A model generated the notes under the pieces. The model was given only the letters and a program-made list of their open reading frames with translations, did not search any database and was not told the DNA's origin. 64,000 nt of DNA from Sulfurovum lithotrophicum (GTDB taxonomy: Bacteria > Campylobacterota > Campylobacteria > Campylobacterales > Sulfurovaceae), in assembly GCF_000987835.1 (NCBI RefSeq), contig NZ_CP011308.1, positions 992,001 through 1,056,000 on the forward strand, in the 5' to 3' direction. Positions 35,214-43,295 of this stretch are shown piece by piece; positions within the stretch are counted from its first letter, which is position 1; each line of letters opens with the position of its first letter. The position numbers were made by a program, and so were the translations under genes.

Positions 35214-35747
35214 TGACAGATTGCTTTGAAAACGTGATGTTTTCGGAATGTCTTCACCCTTTGCGGTATAGTTGTACTTCTTCTTTGCCTCTTTGACAAG
35301 TGCTTTGGGCATTTCATTGTAGACGGTGTTCATATCGGTATTGATGGTACCCAGAAAGTAAGTCTTTCCACTGCTTATTTTTGCAATGATCTTACTTCCG
35401 GACCCGTAACCGGCTTTCCCCCGACTGCACCCGTAATGCCCGCTTAGAGAATACTCTTTTAGACGTACATTGCTGCTGGGTGTCGGTATCTTCAACTCAA
35501 TGAACCCTTTGTCTGGTTTCCTGTCATGAAAATAGATCTCATAGCCAAGCGGCTCTTCTTTTGTAACCACTTCGATATGCCTCACGGCCCTTTTCCCGTC
35601 ACCGTCAACGGCAATAAGAATCAATGCATCACCTTTGTAGTAAGATCGGTCAGCATTGCTTACCGGTGTCAATGTATCGGGTGTACACCCTGTCAAAAGT
35701 ATCCATGCCAAAAATGTTGTGCCAAGCATTATTTTTCTTGTAAACAT
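35208..35747 (-). CDS. Hypothetical lipoprotein
   Basis: 179 aa. The signal sequence MLGTTFLAWILLTGC ends in a lipobox (LLTGC). The body is beta-rich with no recognised domain; GHYGCSRGKAGYGSGSK is a Gly-rich loop. It starts back to back with the short signal peptidase gene. Function unknown. Confidence 0.7.
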   Translation of the reverse strand: MFTRKIMLGTTFLAWILLTGCTPDTLTPVSNADRSYYKGDALILIAVDGDGKRAVRHIEVVTKEEPLGYEIYFHDRKPDKGFIELKIPTPSSNVRLKEYSLSGHYGCSRGKAGYGSGSKIIAKISSGKTYFLGTINTDMNTVYNEMPKALVKEAKKKYNYTAKGEDIPKTSRFQSNLSL

Positions 35748-35827
35748 ATAGTTGTCTCCTTGTTTGAATATATTTTATCATACACAATGTGTAATTATGG
35801 TGTAGGTAAATAAAGCTATAATACCTT

Positions 35828-36493
35828 ATGAAAAGAGTATTGACCTATTTAGGAATTATTGTCGGTTTGCTTGTACTGTTCTCTATGTTCCGTATCTACA
35901 AGATAGACGGTACCAGCATGAACTATGGAATGGTGGAAGGTGACGTAGTGCTGTGCAAGCGTCAGGTCGATACCATCAAGCGTGGTGACATGCTGGTGGT
36001 CAGACATCCGCTCGATCCCAAAGGCAGGCTCTATGTCAAACGCTGTGCGGCACTGCCGGGAGACAGGTTTTTCCAGAAAGAGCGGTTTTTCTACCTTCAG
36101 ATCGATGGTGACTCAAGTAAAACGTATCAATTGGCACTTCAATATGACCTTGAGGTCGTATCGACCAAGGACGGGTATTTTCTTAAAAATCCCTATCTGA
36201 AATATTACGGTGTCGTGCATAACTGGAACCTAAAAGTGCCGGGTGAACTAAGCAAACTTCCCATGATGACCGTTGAAGATGATCATTATTACGTCCTTGG
36301 TGACTACAGGGACAATTCTGCTGACAGCCGTTTCTTTGGGGCCGTACCGCGAGACTGGGTGATGTCGAAAGTGATTTACGTACTTAAAAAGCCAAGGGAC
36401 TGGATGACGCTGCTGGAGATCAAAGAGGCAGACAGCAGCGAGAAAGAGGTAAAGAAGAATGGCGGGCTTACCCCGTCTTCATTTAAAGGTTAG
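35828..36493 (+). CDS. Signal peptidase I, short paralogue
   Basis: 221 aa. One N-terminal membrane helix ([14 protein letters not shown]), then the catalytic Ser30 in [10 protein letters not shown] and Lys71 in [11 protein letters not shown]; the late box [14 protein letters not shown] is present. Everything needed for activity is kept. A full-length LepB lies 3 kb away at 39120-40085, so this is a second enzyme, perhaps for a special set of exported proteins. It converges on apt with a 4-nt overlap. Confidence 0.9.
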   Translation: MKRVLTYLGIIVGLLVLFSMFRIYKIDGTSMNYGMVEGDVVLCKRQVDTIKRGDMLVVRHPLDPKGRLYVKRCAALPGDRFFQKERFFYLQIDGDSSKTYQLALQYDLEVVSTKDGYFLKNPYLKYYGVVHNWNLKVPGELSKLPMMTVEDDHYYVLGDYRDNSADSRFFGAVPRDWVMSKVIYVLKKPRDWMTLLEIKEADSSEKEVKKNGGLTPSSFKG

Positions 36494-37050
36494 TCGATTT
36501 CCAGTACGGAGTAGACCGGAGCGGAGAAGCCTTCTCTGCCTTTGAGAAAACCAAGTTCCATGATGAAGCAGGCTTCCACACAGTGCGCTCCCACTTTGTC
36601 AATCAGGTTTGCGGCTGCTTTTGCCGTACCGCCGGTCGCGATGAGATCGTCTATGAGCAGTACTTTGGACTTTTCTCCTTCAAGAGAACAGCCGTTTTCT
36701 CCAAAAGCGTCTATGTGTATCTCCACTTCATCAAAACCGTACTCAAGAGAGTATTTCTCCGCAACGGTAGTGTAGGGGAGTTTACCTTTTTTACGCACAG
36801 GTACGAAACCCACCCCAAGCCTGTCAGCCAGAATGGAACCGAAGATGAAACCTCTTGCATCGATACCGGCAATGTAGTCGAGATCATACCCCAGATAACG
36901 CTCTGTCAGATGGTTCATCAGCGTGCTTAGCGCCCTTGGGTTGTTGAGGAGGGTAGTGATGTCTTTGAATACGATGCCGGGTTTGGGAAAGTCCGGGATG
37001 TCTCTGATGCTGTCGAGGATGATGGTTTTGTCTTCGGGGGTGAGTGTCAT
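36490..37050 (-). CDS. apt: Adenine phosphoribosyltransferase
   Basis: Salvages adenine to AMP with PRPP. 186 aa from the ATG at 37050, which has AAGGAAG upstream; longer starts run into the toxin gene. Motifs: [13 protein letters not shown], the PRPP loop [17 protein letters not shown] and [12 protein letters not shown]. In Helicobacter I recall apt lying near rpiB, lepB and folD; here a toxin-antitoxin pair and an integrase relic separate it from them. Confidence 0.95.
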   Translation of the reverse strand: MTLTPEDKTIILDSIRDIPDFPKPGIVFKDITTLLNNPRALSTLMNHLTERYLGYDLDYIAGIDARGFIFGSILADRLGVGFVPVRKKGKLPYTTVAEKYSLEYGFDEVEIHIDAFGENGCSLEGEKSKVLLIDDLIATGGTAKAAANLIDKVGAHCVEACFIMELGFLKGREGFSAPVYSVLEID

Positions 37051-37126
37051 GGTGCTTCCTTTGTGATGTATGGAGTTATACTGTATTTTAGCGTAGGTTG
37101 TTTGAAGGTTGTTAACGGTTATATGT

Positions 37127-37411
37127 TTAGTCATAGGCTTGCTGTCTATGTCTAAAATCAACAATAGCTACAATAAGCTTATCACCTTCAACAAGATAAA
37201 AAAGTCTATAGTTTCCAATTCTGTATCGGTAATAGCCCTCAAAATTATCTTTTAGTTTTTTAATATTAGTTCCATAAAAAGGGTTTTCTCTAAGTTGAGG
37301 ATAAACAAAACTTTCAATTTTTGAATAGAGTTTTTTATCTATTTTCTTTTTAACTTTTTCAAAAGTTTTAGTTTCAGCAATTTGGTATTTAGACAATGGT
37401 GTAGTCACCAT
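37127..37411 (-). CDS. RelE/ParE-family toxin
   Basis: 94 aa. The C-terminal pattern [20 protein letters not shown] followed by [15 protein letters not shown] is the RelE/ParE fold core (RYRIGxYRxxYxxxxxxxxIxxIxHR). It should be an mRNA interferase or gyrase poison. The start overlaps the antitoxin by 23 nt, the usual arrangement with the antitoxin first. Lower GC than its neighbours. It may have arrived as a cassette, since an integron-integrase fragment lies 200 bp upstream in divergent orientation. Confidence 0.87.
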   Translation of the reverse strand: MVTTPLSKYQIAETKTFEKVKKKIDKKLYSKIESFVYPQLRENPFYGTNIKKLKDNFEGYYRYRIGNYRLFYLVEGDKLIVAIVDFRHRQQAYD

Positions 37412-37625
37412 TTTTGAAATCTTCTAATCCATTCATAAGATTTTCAACAAGTTCTTTATCTTCTAATATCTCATTCATTTCATCTTGTTCTACAAACTGT
37501 GATGAAGTTAAATATTGCAATGTCGCAAACTCTATGAAATTAGAAAGATTCCTTTTTTGACCTTCTGCTGCAAGTTTTATCATATTGTAAACTGAGTCAT
37601 CAACTCTCATGGTTACTGTTTTCAT
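37389..37625 (-). CDS. Ribbon-helix-helix antitoxin
   Basis: 78 aa. The N-terminal strand TVTMRVDDSVYNMIKLAA with the turn and helix NLSNFIEFATLQYL is a ribbon-helix-helix DNA-binding dimer; the acidic C-terminal half (EQDEMNEILEDKELVENL) should wrap the toxin. A perfect 9-bp inverted repeat overlaps the promoter in front of the gene, the expected autoregulatory operator. Confidence 0.87.
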   Translation of the reverse strand: MKTVTMRVDDSVYNMIKLAAEGQKRNLSNFIEFATLQYLTSSQFVEQDEMNEILEDKELVENLMNGLEDFKNGDYTIV

Positions 37626-37633
37626 GGAAGTCC

Positions 37634-37682
37634 TTTGAATACTTATTTATACTATTGTATTCAAATTTATTCATTTTGTCAA
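37634..37682 (-). promoter_or_regulatory. Toxin-antitoxin promoter and operator
   Basis: On the minus strand TTGACA (37677-37682) and TACAAT (37654-37659) are spaced by 17 bp, a near-consensus sigma-70 promoter. TTTGAATAC (37634-37642) and GTATTCAAA (37657-37665) are a perfect inverted repeat 14 bp apart that overlaps the -10, so bound antitoxin would block transcription. Confidence 0.75.
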
Positions 37683-37791
37683 CTCTTTTTTACAACCCAT
37701 CTGTAGAAAAACCTTTTTTAAGCCCCATACTACCGAGGTTTGCTTAGGTTTTTAGCAACCCGTTTTCTTACTTTAACTCTAAATTTCTGCT

Positions 37792-37821
37792 AATAGGAGG
37801 ACATTATGTCCTCCTATTTTT
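37792..37821 (+). terminator. Strong hairpin terminator
   Basis: AATAGGAGGACAT (37792-37804) and ATGTCCTCCTATT (37806-37818) are a perfect 13-bp inverted repeat followed by TTT. It sits just before the integrase fragment, so what it ends is unclear; it may isolate the TA promoter from upstream reading. Confidence 0.7.
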
Positions 37822-37833
37822 GAGGAGTATTTT

Positions 37834-37949
37834 ATGGAAGTAAAGAAAAAATTACTTGATATTGTTCGCGACAAAATACGATTTAAGCATTACGGTATAA
37901 AAACAGAAAAGTCTTATGTTGGATGAATAAAACATTACATCTTCTTCTC
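37834..37949 (+). pseudogene. Integron-integrase N-terminal fragment (intI relic)
   Basis: ATG at 37834 with GGAG upstream. It encodes LLDIVRDKIRFKHYGIKTEK then SYVG, followed by TGA at 37924 and, in the same frame, IKHYIFF. This matches the N-terminus of tyrosine recombinases of the IntI type (LLDQVRxKIRxKHYSIRTE.xYVxWI..YI), with the Trp codon TGG changed to TGA. Homology stops at about 37949, where a REP-like palindrome begins; the catalytic domain is absent. The fragment faces away from the toxin-antitoxin genes, as an intI gene does from its cassettes. I found no clear attI or attC site. Confidence 0.65.
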
Positions 37950-37972
37950 GTGCCCACGCTTAGCGTAGGAAC
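37950..37972. repeat. Decayed REP-like palindrome
   Basis: GTGCCCACGC TTA GCGTAGGAAC, an imperfect hairpin resembling the GTTCCCAC/GTGGGAAC unit at 33144. It marks the point where the integrase relic is cut off. Confidence 0.5.
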
Positions 37973-37990
37973 AAGAAAAGTTGCCTTATT

Positions 37991-38452
37991 TTACCCCAGA
38001 TCAGCACCGAAGGAGCATCCGGCCTCTATTTTGCCTATTCTTGTAGCGTGACGTCCGCCTTCGAATTCTGTGGAGGCGAATGCTTCTACGATGTCTTCGA
38101 TGACGCCTTTACCGACTACGCGTTCACCGAAGCAGAGTACGTTGGCGTCATTGTGCTGTCTTGTCAATTGTGCAGTGTAGTGGTCGTGGCAGAGGGCTGC
38201 GCGGATACCTGATACTTTGTTGGCAGCTATGGACATACCGATGCCTGTTCCGCAGATCAGGATACCGAAACTGCCCTGATCGGCAATAACAGCCTCCGTA
38301 CATTTCTTTGCGAAGTCGGGGTAGTCCACTCTGTCGGCCGAGTCCGGCCCAAGATCGATGATCTTATGTCCGAGGTTTGTGACGAGTTCTTTGACATAGG
38401 CTTTGACAGCATAACCTGCATGGTCTGTAGCGATGTAGAATTTCTTTGACAT
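37991..38452 (-). CDS. rpiB: Ribose-5-phosphate isomerase B
   Basis: 153 aa. Motifs: IATDHAGYAVKAYVKE at the start, the active-site CGTGIGMSIAANK (Cys) and the closing phosphate-binding CHDHYTAQLTRQHNDANVL. It interconverts ribose and ribulose 5-phosphate, the substrate for HxlA. Last gene of the folD-lepB-M50-rpiB run, 23 bp after the M50 gene. Confidence 0.95.
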   Translation of the reverse strand: MSKKFYIATDHAGYAVKAYVKELVTNLGHKIIDLGPDSADRVDYPDFAKKCTEAVIADQGSFGILICGTGIGMSIAANKVSGIRAALCHDHYTAQLTRQHNDANVLCFGERVVGKGVIEDIVEAFASTEFEGGRHATRIGKIEAGCSFGADLG

Positions 38453-38475
38453 TTAGTTTCCTTTGTTTGAATTAT

Positions 38476-39120
38476 TTAGAGTAACCATTTTACGATCCAT
38501 GTAACGGGCTGGAACAGATAATTTGAAACTGGTGTAAAAAGCACCGCTACGAGTATCAGCATCCCATAGGGATATATTTTATCATAAAATGCCGTAAAAG
38601 ATTTCCAGTGCATGCCTTCAGCGAGATAGCGGATGGCATTGGCCCCGTCCAGTGGTGGGATGGGCCAGAGGTTGAAAACACCGAGCAGTACGTTGATGAC
38701 GACACTCTGATAGAGCAGCAGGGCGATGAAAGCTTCAAATGCGGAAGTTGGATGTGCGAACATTGGGAAAAGTACGGCGCAGAAAGCGGCCAGTGCAAAG
38801 TTAAAGGTGATCCCGGCAAGGGAAACGGCGACTGCTGCACCTGCGCCACCATTCCTCATGACCGTGTTTATGTTGATGGGAACAGGTTTTGCCCAGCCGA
38901 AGATGAAAGGTGCCCCGGAGAAAAAGAGCATTCCGGGAACGAGAATACTGCCTACAGGATCGATGTGTACAAGAGGGTTTATCTTGAGGCGTCCGAGGCT
39001 TTTGGCTGTATTATCTCCATACTTATAGGCGACCCATCCGTGCATGATCTCATGCCCGATGATGGCGATCATCAGGGCGATGATCATACTGATGATCTTT
39101 ATGATCTCTGCTTCACTCAT
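38476..39120 (-). CDS. Site-2 protease family zinc metalloprotease
   Basis: 214 aa M50 membrane protease. The zinc motif HEIMHGW is in the first helix (near residue 23), and a second metal-binding box NLWPIPPLDGANAI lies later. Four to five membrane helices. It cleaves within membranes; the substrate is unknown. The ATG overlaps the lepB stop by one base, so it is coupled to signal peptidase. Confidence 0.9.
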   Translation of the reverse strand: MSEAEIIKIISMIIALMIAIIGHEIMHGWVAYKYGDNTAKSLGRLKINPLVHIDPVGSILVPGMLFFSGAPFIFGWAKPVPININTVMRNGGAGAAVAVSLAGITFNFALAAFCAVLFPMFAHPTSAFEAFIALLLYQSVVINVLLGVFNLWPIPPLDGANAIRYLAEGMHWKSFTAFYDKIYPYGMLILVAVLFTPVSNYLFQPVTWIVKWLL

Positions 39121-40085
39121 TATTGTATGGGCTGCTCATGCTGGATAGAATCGATCAGCCTTCCCACACGTCCCCAGCGGACGGTAAAGCGTTGCTTGTT
39201 CCAGAGTGCTTCACACTCCTTGGAGTCGATGGCTATGTTTCCGCAGACTCTCTTGAGGCCGGCATGGTCTCTTCCTCCGCCATGACCATTCAGTACCTGG
39301 TCATAGGAACGGTGCTCAAGACTCATGTAGATCAGCCAGGGCTTTCCGACGATCAGTCTGTAGGGTACAGAACCCCAGAAACGACTGTCATTGGAGTTGT
39401 CACGGTTATCGCCTATCATGTAGAAATGGTCGGGTTCTACTTTTTTGTAAAGTGCGTTGATCGTGTTGTTTCCTATTTCATATACCATACTGTCAAGCCC
39501 GTCGACCATGATCGGGGTCATATCGATCTCTTTGTTGTAGGTGTAGTACTGCAGCAGGGCTTCAAAGATATTCATGCCTTCAGGCTGGTACTGTATACCA
39601 GGGTACTTGTCCATATAGGGGTTCTCCACCCAGAGCTTTCCTCTGAGCTGTTTGATCTTCTCTTGCGGATAGTTCTTCTTGATATACGCATCTCCCTCAT
39701 GGAAATGGATCAGCAGTTTTTTGTCGGCATAGATGAGCTCATCACCACCGACAGCCACACAGCGTTTAACATAGTGGATCTTTTCATTTTTCGGATAACG
39801 GAAGATCACGATATCTTCTCTTTGGGGCTTTGGTCCCTCAATGAGGTGCCCATTCCCGTTGAAATCCGGCAGAAGCGGTATCTCAAGCCAGGGAAGATGC
39901 GGAGTAGCGATGCCGTAAGAGAACTTCTTTGCAAAGAGGAAGTCTCCGATCAACAAGGTCCGTTTCATCGATCCGCTGGGAATGACGAAAGACTGTGCAA
40001 CAAAAAAGATGAGGAAAAGAACGATGATGATCGTTCCGGTCCATGAGCTGGAGAACTTATAGGCTGAAGAGAGAACTTTTTTCAA
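39120..40085 (-). CDS. lepB: Signal peptidase I
   Basis: 321 aa, larger than many LepB proteins because of an insert between the catalytic boxes. One N-terminal helix (TGTIIIVLFLIFFVA), Ser39 in VIPSGSMKRTLLIGD, Lys107 in HYVKRCVAVGGD and the late GDNRDNSNDSRFWG. Active residues intact. Three bases after folD and overlapping the M50 protease gene. Confidence 0.95.
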   Translation of the reverse strand: MKKVLSSAYKFSSSWTGTIIIVLFLIFFVAQSFVIPSGSMKRTLLIGDFLFAKKFSYGIATPHLPWLEIPLLPDFNGNGHLIEGPKPQREDIVIFRYPKNEKIHYVKRCVAVGGDELIYADKKLLIHFHEGDAYIKKNYPQEKIKQLRGKLWVENPYMDKYPGIQYQPEGMNIFEALLQYYTYNKEIDMTPIMVDGLDSMVYEIGNNTINALYKKVEPDHFYMIGDNRDNSNDSRFWGSVPYRLIVGKPWLIYMSLEHRSYDQVLNGHGGGRDHAGLKRVCGNIAIDSKECEALWNKQRFTVRWGRVGRLIDSIQHEQPIQ

Positions 40086-40088
40086 TGT

Positions 40089-40934
40089 TTATGCCCTTTG
40101 TTTGGCGGATTTGAGTGTGTTGGAGAGAAGCATGGCAATGGTCATCGGTCCTACGCCACCCGGAACGGGGGTGATGTAGGAACATTTCGGTGCGACATTC
40201 TTGAAGTCCACATCACCGACAAGTGAGCCGTCCTCGATACGATTGATACCGATATCGATAACGATGGCACCCTCTTTGACCATATCTTCCTTGATGAGTC
40301 CGGGAACGCCTACGCCGACCACTACGATATCTGCCTGGCTGGTGTGGGCTTTAAGGTCTTTGGTGAAGATATGGGTGATGGTCACGGTGGCATTGGCGTT
40401 GAGCAGGAGGCTGGCCATGGGTTTGCCCACAATGTTACTGGCACCTACGACACAGACATCTTTGCCCTGAAGGTCAATGTCGTATTCTTCGAACATTTTC
40501 ATGACGCCAAGCGGTGTACAGGCAACGAAACTGTCAAGTCCTGTCACCAGACGGCCGACGTTGTAGGCATGAAAGCCGTCTACGTCCTTTTTGGGGTCGA
40601 TCACTTCAAGTATTCTGTCTGTATCGATGTGTTTTGGCAAAGGAAGCTGTACCAAAATACCGTCGATGCGCGGATTGGCATTCATCATTTCAATGGTAGC
40701 GATGATCTCATCCTGGGAGATAGTGTCTGGCATATTGTGAGTGATAGAGTAGAAACCGACTCTTTCGCAGGCCTTGGCTTTCATATTGACATAGGCATGG
40801 CTTGCCGGGTCGTCTCCGATGAGCAGTACTGCAAGGCCTGGAACTATGTTCTTCACCTGTTTGAGTTCTTCTACCTCTTTCGCCACATTTTCCTGTACTT
40901 TATGTGCCAGGCTTTTACCATCGATAAGTTGCAT
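40089..40934 (-). CDS. folD: Methylenetetrahydrofolate dehydrogenase/cyclohydrolase
   Basis: 281 aa bifunctional one-carbon enzyme. Motifs: YVNMKAKACERVGF with the catalytic Lys, GILVQLPLPKHID, the NADP loop VVGASNIVGKPMA and the closing TPVPGGVGPMTIAML. First gene of the folD-lepB-M50-rpiB unit. Confidence 0.97.
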   Translation of the reverse strand: MQLIDGKSLAHKVQENVAKEVEELKQVKNIVPGLAVLLIGDDPASHAYVNMKAKACERVGFYSITHNMPDTISQDEIIATIEMMNANPRIDGILVQLPLPKHIDTDRILEVIDPKKDVDGFHAYNVGRLVTGLDSFVACTPLGVMKMFEEYDIDLQGKDVCVVGASNIVGKPMASLLLNANATVTITHIFTKDLKAHTSQADIVVVGVGVPGLIKEDMVKEGAIVIDIGINRIEDGSLVGDVDFKNVAPKCSYITPVPGGVGPMTIAMLLSNTLKSAKQRA

Positions 40935-40997
40935 AGCGCGCCCTTATATTTTTTTACGGTATTATATCGAAAATACTTTATAGAGGTACTGCACGAG

Positions 40998-41363
40998 ATG
41001 AAACGACTCCTATTTCTCCTACCGTTCCTGCTCTGTGCGGATGAAGATTTTATCTCTCATTATGAGTATGGCGAAATGCTCTATAACCAGCCCCGTGGTG
41101 TGAACTGCGCCGAGTGTCACGGTGAGAGCGGTGAGGGGAAAGTCATTGTCGAGTTCAGGGATATTCACGGGAAAAAGGTCCTCAGAGGCCCTGACATCCG
41201 AAAAGAGAGCCTGGCCTCCATGATCAACTCCGTCAACAGCTACCATAAGATTATGCCCCGCTATTACCTGACTGATGAAGAGGTAAAGGCGATCTACGAT
41301 TATCTGCAGAAAAAAAACAGTGAATATCTCGATGAGAGTGAAGAGGGGAATACAACGAAATAG
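40998..41363 (+). CDS. Small periplasmic c-type cytochrome
   Basis: 121 aa from the ATG at 40998; the same frame is open further upstream across folD but that is antisense shadow. Signal peptide LLFLLPFLLC. One heme site, CAECH, in RGVNCAECHGESGEG; the likely distal Met is in HKIMPRYYLTDEE. Class I cytochrome, probably an electron carrier in the periplasm. Confidence 0.9.
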   Translation: MKRLLFLLPFLLCADEDFISHYEYGEMLYNQPRGVNCAECHGESGEGKVIVEFRDIHGKKVLRGPDIRKESLASMINSVNSYHKIMPRYYLTDEEVKAIYDYLQKKNSEYLDESEEGNTTK

Positions 41364-41414
41364 GTTATAATAATCCTTTAGTGAACCTCTAAAAATTTAT
41401 AGAAGGACTTTGAT

Positions 41415-42836
41415 ATGCATCTTCACAGAACACTCATTACACTCTCTTTGACAGCCACTATGGCTTTGGCCTCTTCTCTGGCAGTCTATCAGGATAGTGC
41501 CGTTTACGGTTATATTCCCAAAAATACCTTCATCGGTTTTGCCAAGAATGTCAAAGCCAAATGCAAAGGATATGAAACCGCACTTCTGACCCAAATAAAC
41601 TGTCCTCCGGAGGACAGACTCTGCAAAGAGCTCAAAAGTATGAAAAAGACGGCACAGGAACTCAAAGCGGTACAAACCAATATTGCTTTGCTTAACACAT
41701 TCGTTTCTCTGCCTCAACCTGCTTCTCTCGATGCCCAAAAATGGATAGAAGCTGCAAAACGTGTCAGTGAGGAGCAGGCTAAGCTCTCTATGGATGATAC
41801 ACGTCTTAAAAATACGCTTCAGCTACAGTCACAGGCTTTCAGAAAACAGGCACCGGTACAGAATGCACTTTATCTCTCAAAAGAGTGTACAAATGATCTT
41901 ACCCTTGAACTGCCATATGGACAGGTTGCCTTTTCAACCTATTATGAGGCACAGATGGAAAAGGACAAAGAGATCGAAGTAACGCAGTATCTTTCGGTAA
42001 CGAACCGCAGCGGTATAGATATGGAAGCGGAAGATGCGATGTTCTACTACAGAGCTGCACACCGTAGAGTATCGCCTGTACATTTCTCCCCCTGGATCGT
42101 AAGCAAATATATACCACGTCCCAAACCTGTGTTTGTCAAAAGAGCTCTCAAAGGAATGGTGAAAAGTGATGAAGCAATGCTTTCAGCAGTTGCCGAAGTG
42201 AATGCCCCGGCACCGGTGGCACAGTACCTTTCTGCAAGAGAATACCGGGTCAAAAATTTGTCTCTGCCTTCAACGGGTGAACCGGTCAATGTAAAAGTGA
42301 CTTCATGGCGTGCACCGTTACAGTGTGAAGTGCGCGCATATCCCTATCGCATGACTACCGCTTTCCATGTCTGTTTGTTCAAGCCCAAAACACAGATAGA
42401 GCATAACCTATGGAAGGTAAAAAAGGGAGACACCATTTTAAACGACCGTGCTGTTGGAGAGTACGACAAAGAGGCTTACCGTCTCTATACGAAGGTGGAT
42501 CTCGATGTGAAAATTGTAAGAAAACATCTGGTCAAAAAAGAGAGAACGACCGGTATCTTTGGAAGTACGGTGCGAAAGAAAGACGGATACACACTTACGT
42601 TGACCAATAAATCTGATAAAAAAAAGATGCTGATCGTCACGGAACGTATACCGACCTCTACAACAAAAGAGATAAAAGTGAAACTTCTGGATGTCAAGTC
42701 AAAGAAAAAAGTAGACTATAAAGTGCTGAAGGATGGTGAAGTGGAAATGAATGTGTCACTTGATCCGCATGAAACGAAGAAGATAGAAGTACTGTTCGAG
42801 ATATCTTACGATAAAGATTTGAAAATAAGTTATTAG
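41415..42836 (+). CDS. DUF4139 periplasmic protein
   Basis: 473 aa. Signal peptide LITLSLTATMALASSLA. A helical region of about 60-150 (KSMKKTAQELKAVQTNIALL) precedes a beta-rich part containing VTNRSGIDMEAEDAMFYYRA and the closing LDPHETKKIEVLFEISY, which match the DUF4139 region of mucoidy-inhibitor-like proteins. Role unknown; it would be periplasmic or on the cell surface. Confidence 0.75.
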   Translation: MHLHRTLITLSLTATMALASSLAVYQDSAVYGYIPKNTFIGFAKNVKAKCKGYETALLTQINCPPEDRLCKELKSMKKTAQELKAVQTNIALLNTFVSLPQPASLDAQKWIEAAKRVSEEQAKLSMDDTRLKNTLQLQSQAFRKQAPVQNALYLSKECTNDLTLELPYGQVAFSTYYEAQMEKDKEIEVTQYLSVTNRSGIDMEAEDAMFYYRAAHRRVSPVHFSPWIVSKYIPRPKPVFVKRALKGMVKSDEAMLSAVAEVNAPAPVAQYLSAREYRVKNLSLPSTGEPVNVKVTSWRAPLQCEVRAYPYRMTTAFHVCLFKPKTQIEHNLWKVKKGDTILNDRAVGEYDKEAYRLYTKVDLDVKIVRKHLVKKERTTGIFGSTVRKKDGYTLTLTNKSDKKKMLIVTERIPTSTTKEIKVKLLDVKSKKKVDYKVLKDGEVEMNVSLDPHETKKIEVLFEISYDKDLKISY

Positions 42837-42876
42837 GAGAGTTTGAAAGTGCAGGCGGGATGCCTGCATCTAAGTC

Positions 42877-43095
42877 TTAGCGAGGTGTTACGTTCTCAGC
42901 CTGTGGGCCTTTTTGACCTTCACCGATTTCGAATGTTACTGCCTGACCTTCTGCAAGAGTCACACGACCGCCATTTTCATTGTTCACTTGACGGAAATGT
43001 ACGAATACATCGCTTCCACCATTCTCTTGTTGAATAAATCCGTAACCTTTTTCATCGTTGAACCATTTTACTGTTCCATTTACTAATTCTGCCAT
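42877..43095 (-). CDS. cspA: Cold-shock protein CspA family
   Basis: 72 aa single-stranded nucleic-acid chaperone. Both RNP motifs are intact: KGYGFIQQE and DVFVHF, after [10 protein letters not shown] -10-like TACAAT on the minus strand (43223-43228) would give a leader of about 115-120 nt, consistent with the long regulated leaders of csp genes. A hairpin AAGATGA/TCATCTT lies near the start of that leader. Confidence 0.96.
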   Translation of the reverse strand: MAELVNGTVKWFNDEKGYGFIQQENGGSDVFVHFRQVNNENGGRVTLAEGQAVTFEIGEGQKGPQAENVTPR

Positions 43096-43295
43096 TGTTA
43101 TACCTTTGGTAATTTAAATTTGTGAAAACATTTAAATAGAGAGTCTTTCGGGGGTCTTGCAGGGCCTTAACACTAACATAACACTCAAAAGATGAACTCG
43201 ATCCTCATCTTTCATCGGGTATATTGTAGCTTCTTTTCTTAGAGTTAAGCTGATTTTATCAAAAAATTTTATGATTTTTGATATTTTTATTATAT

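Noticed and set aside
40344-40997. Long 5' extension of the cytochrome frame across folD
   Set aside because: It is antisense to folD. The signal peptide and heme protein start clearly at 40998.
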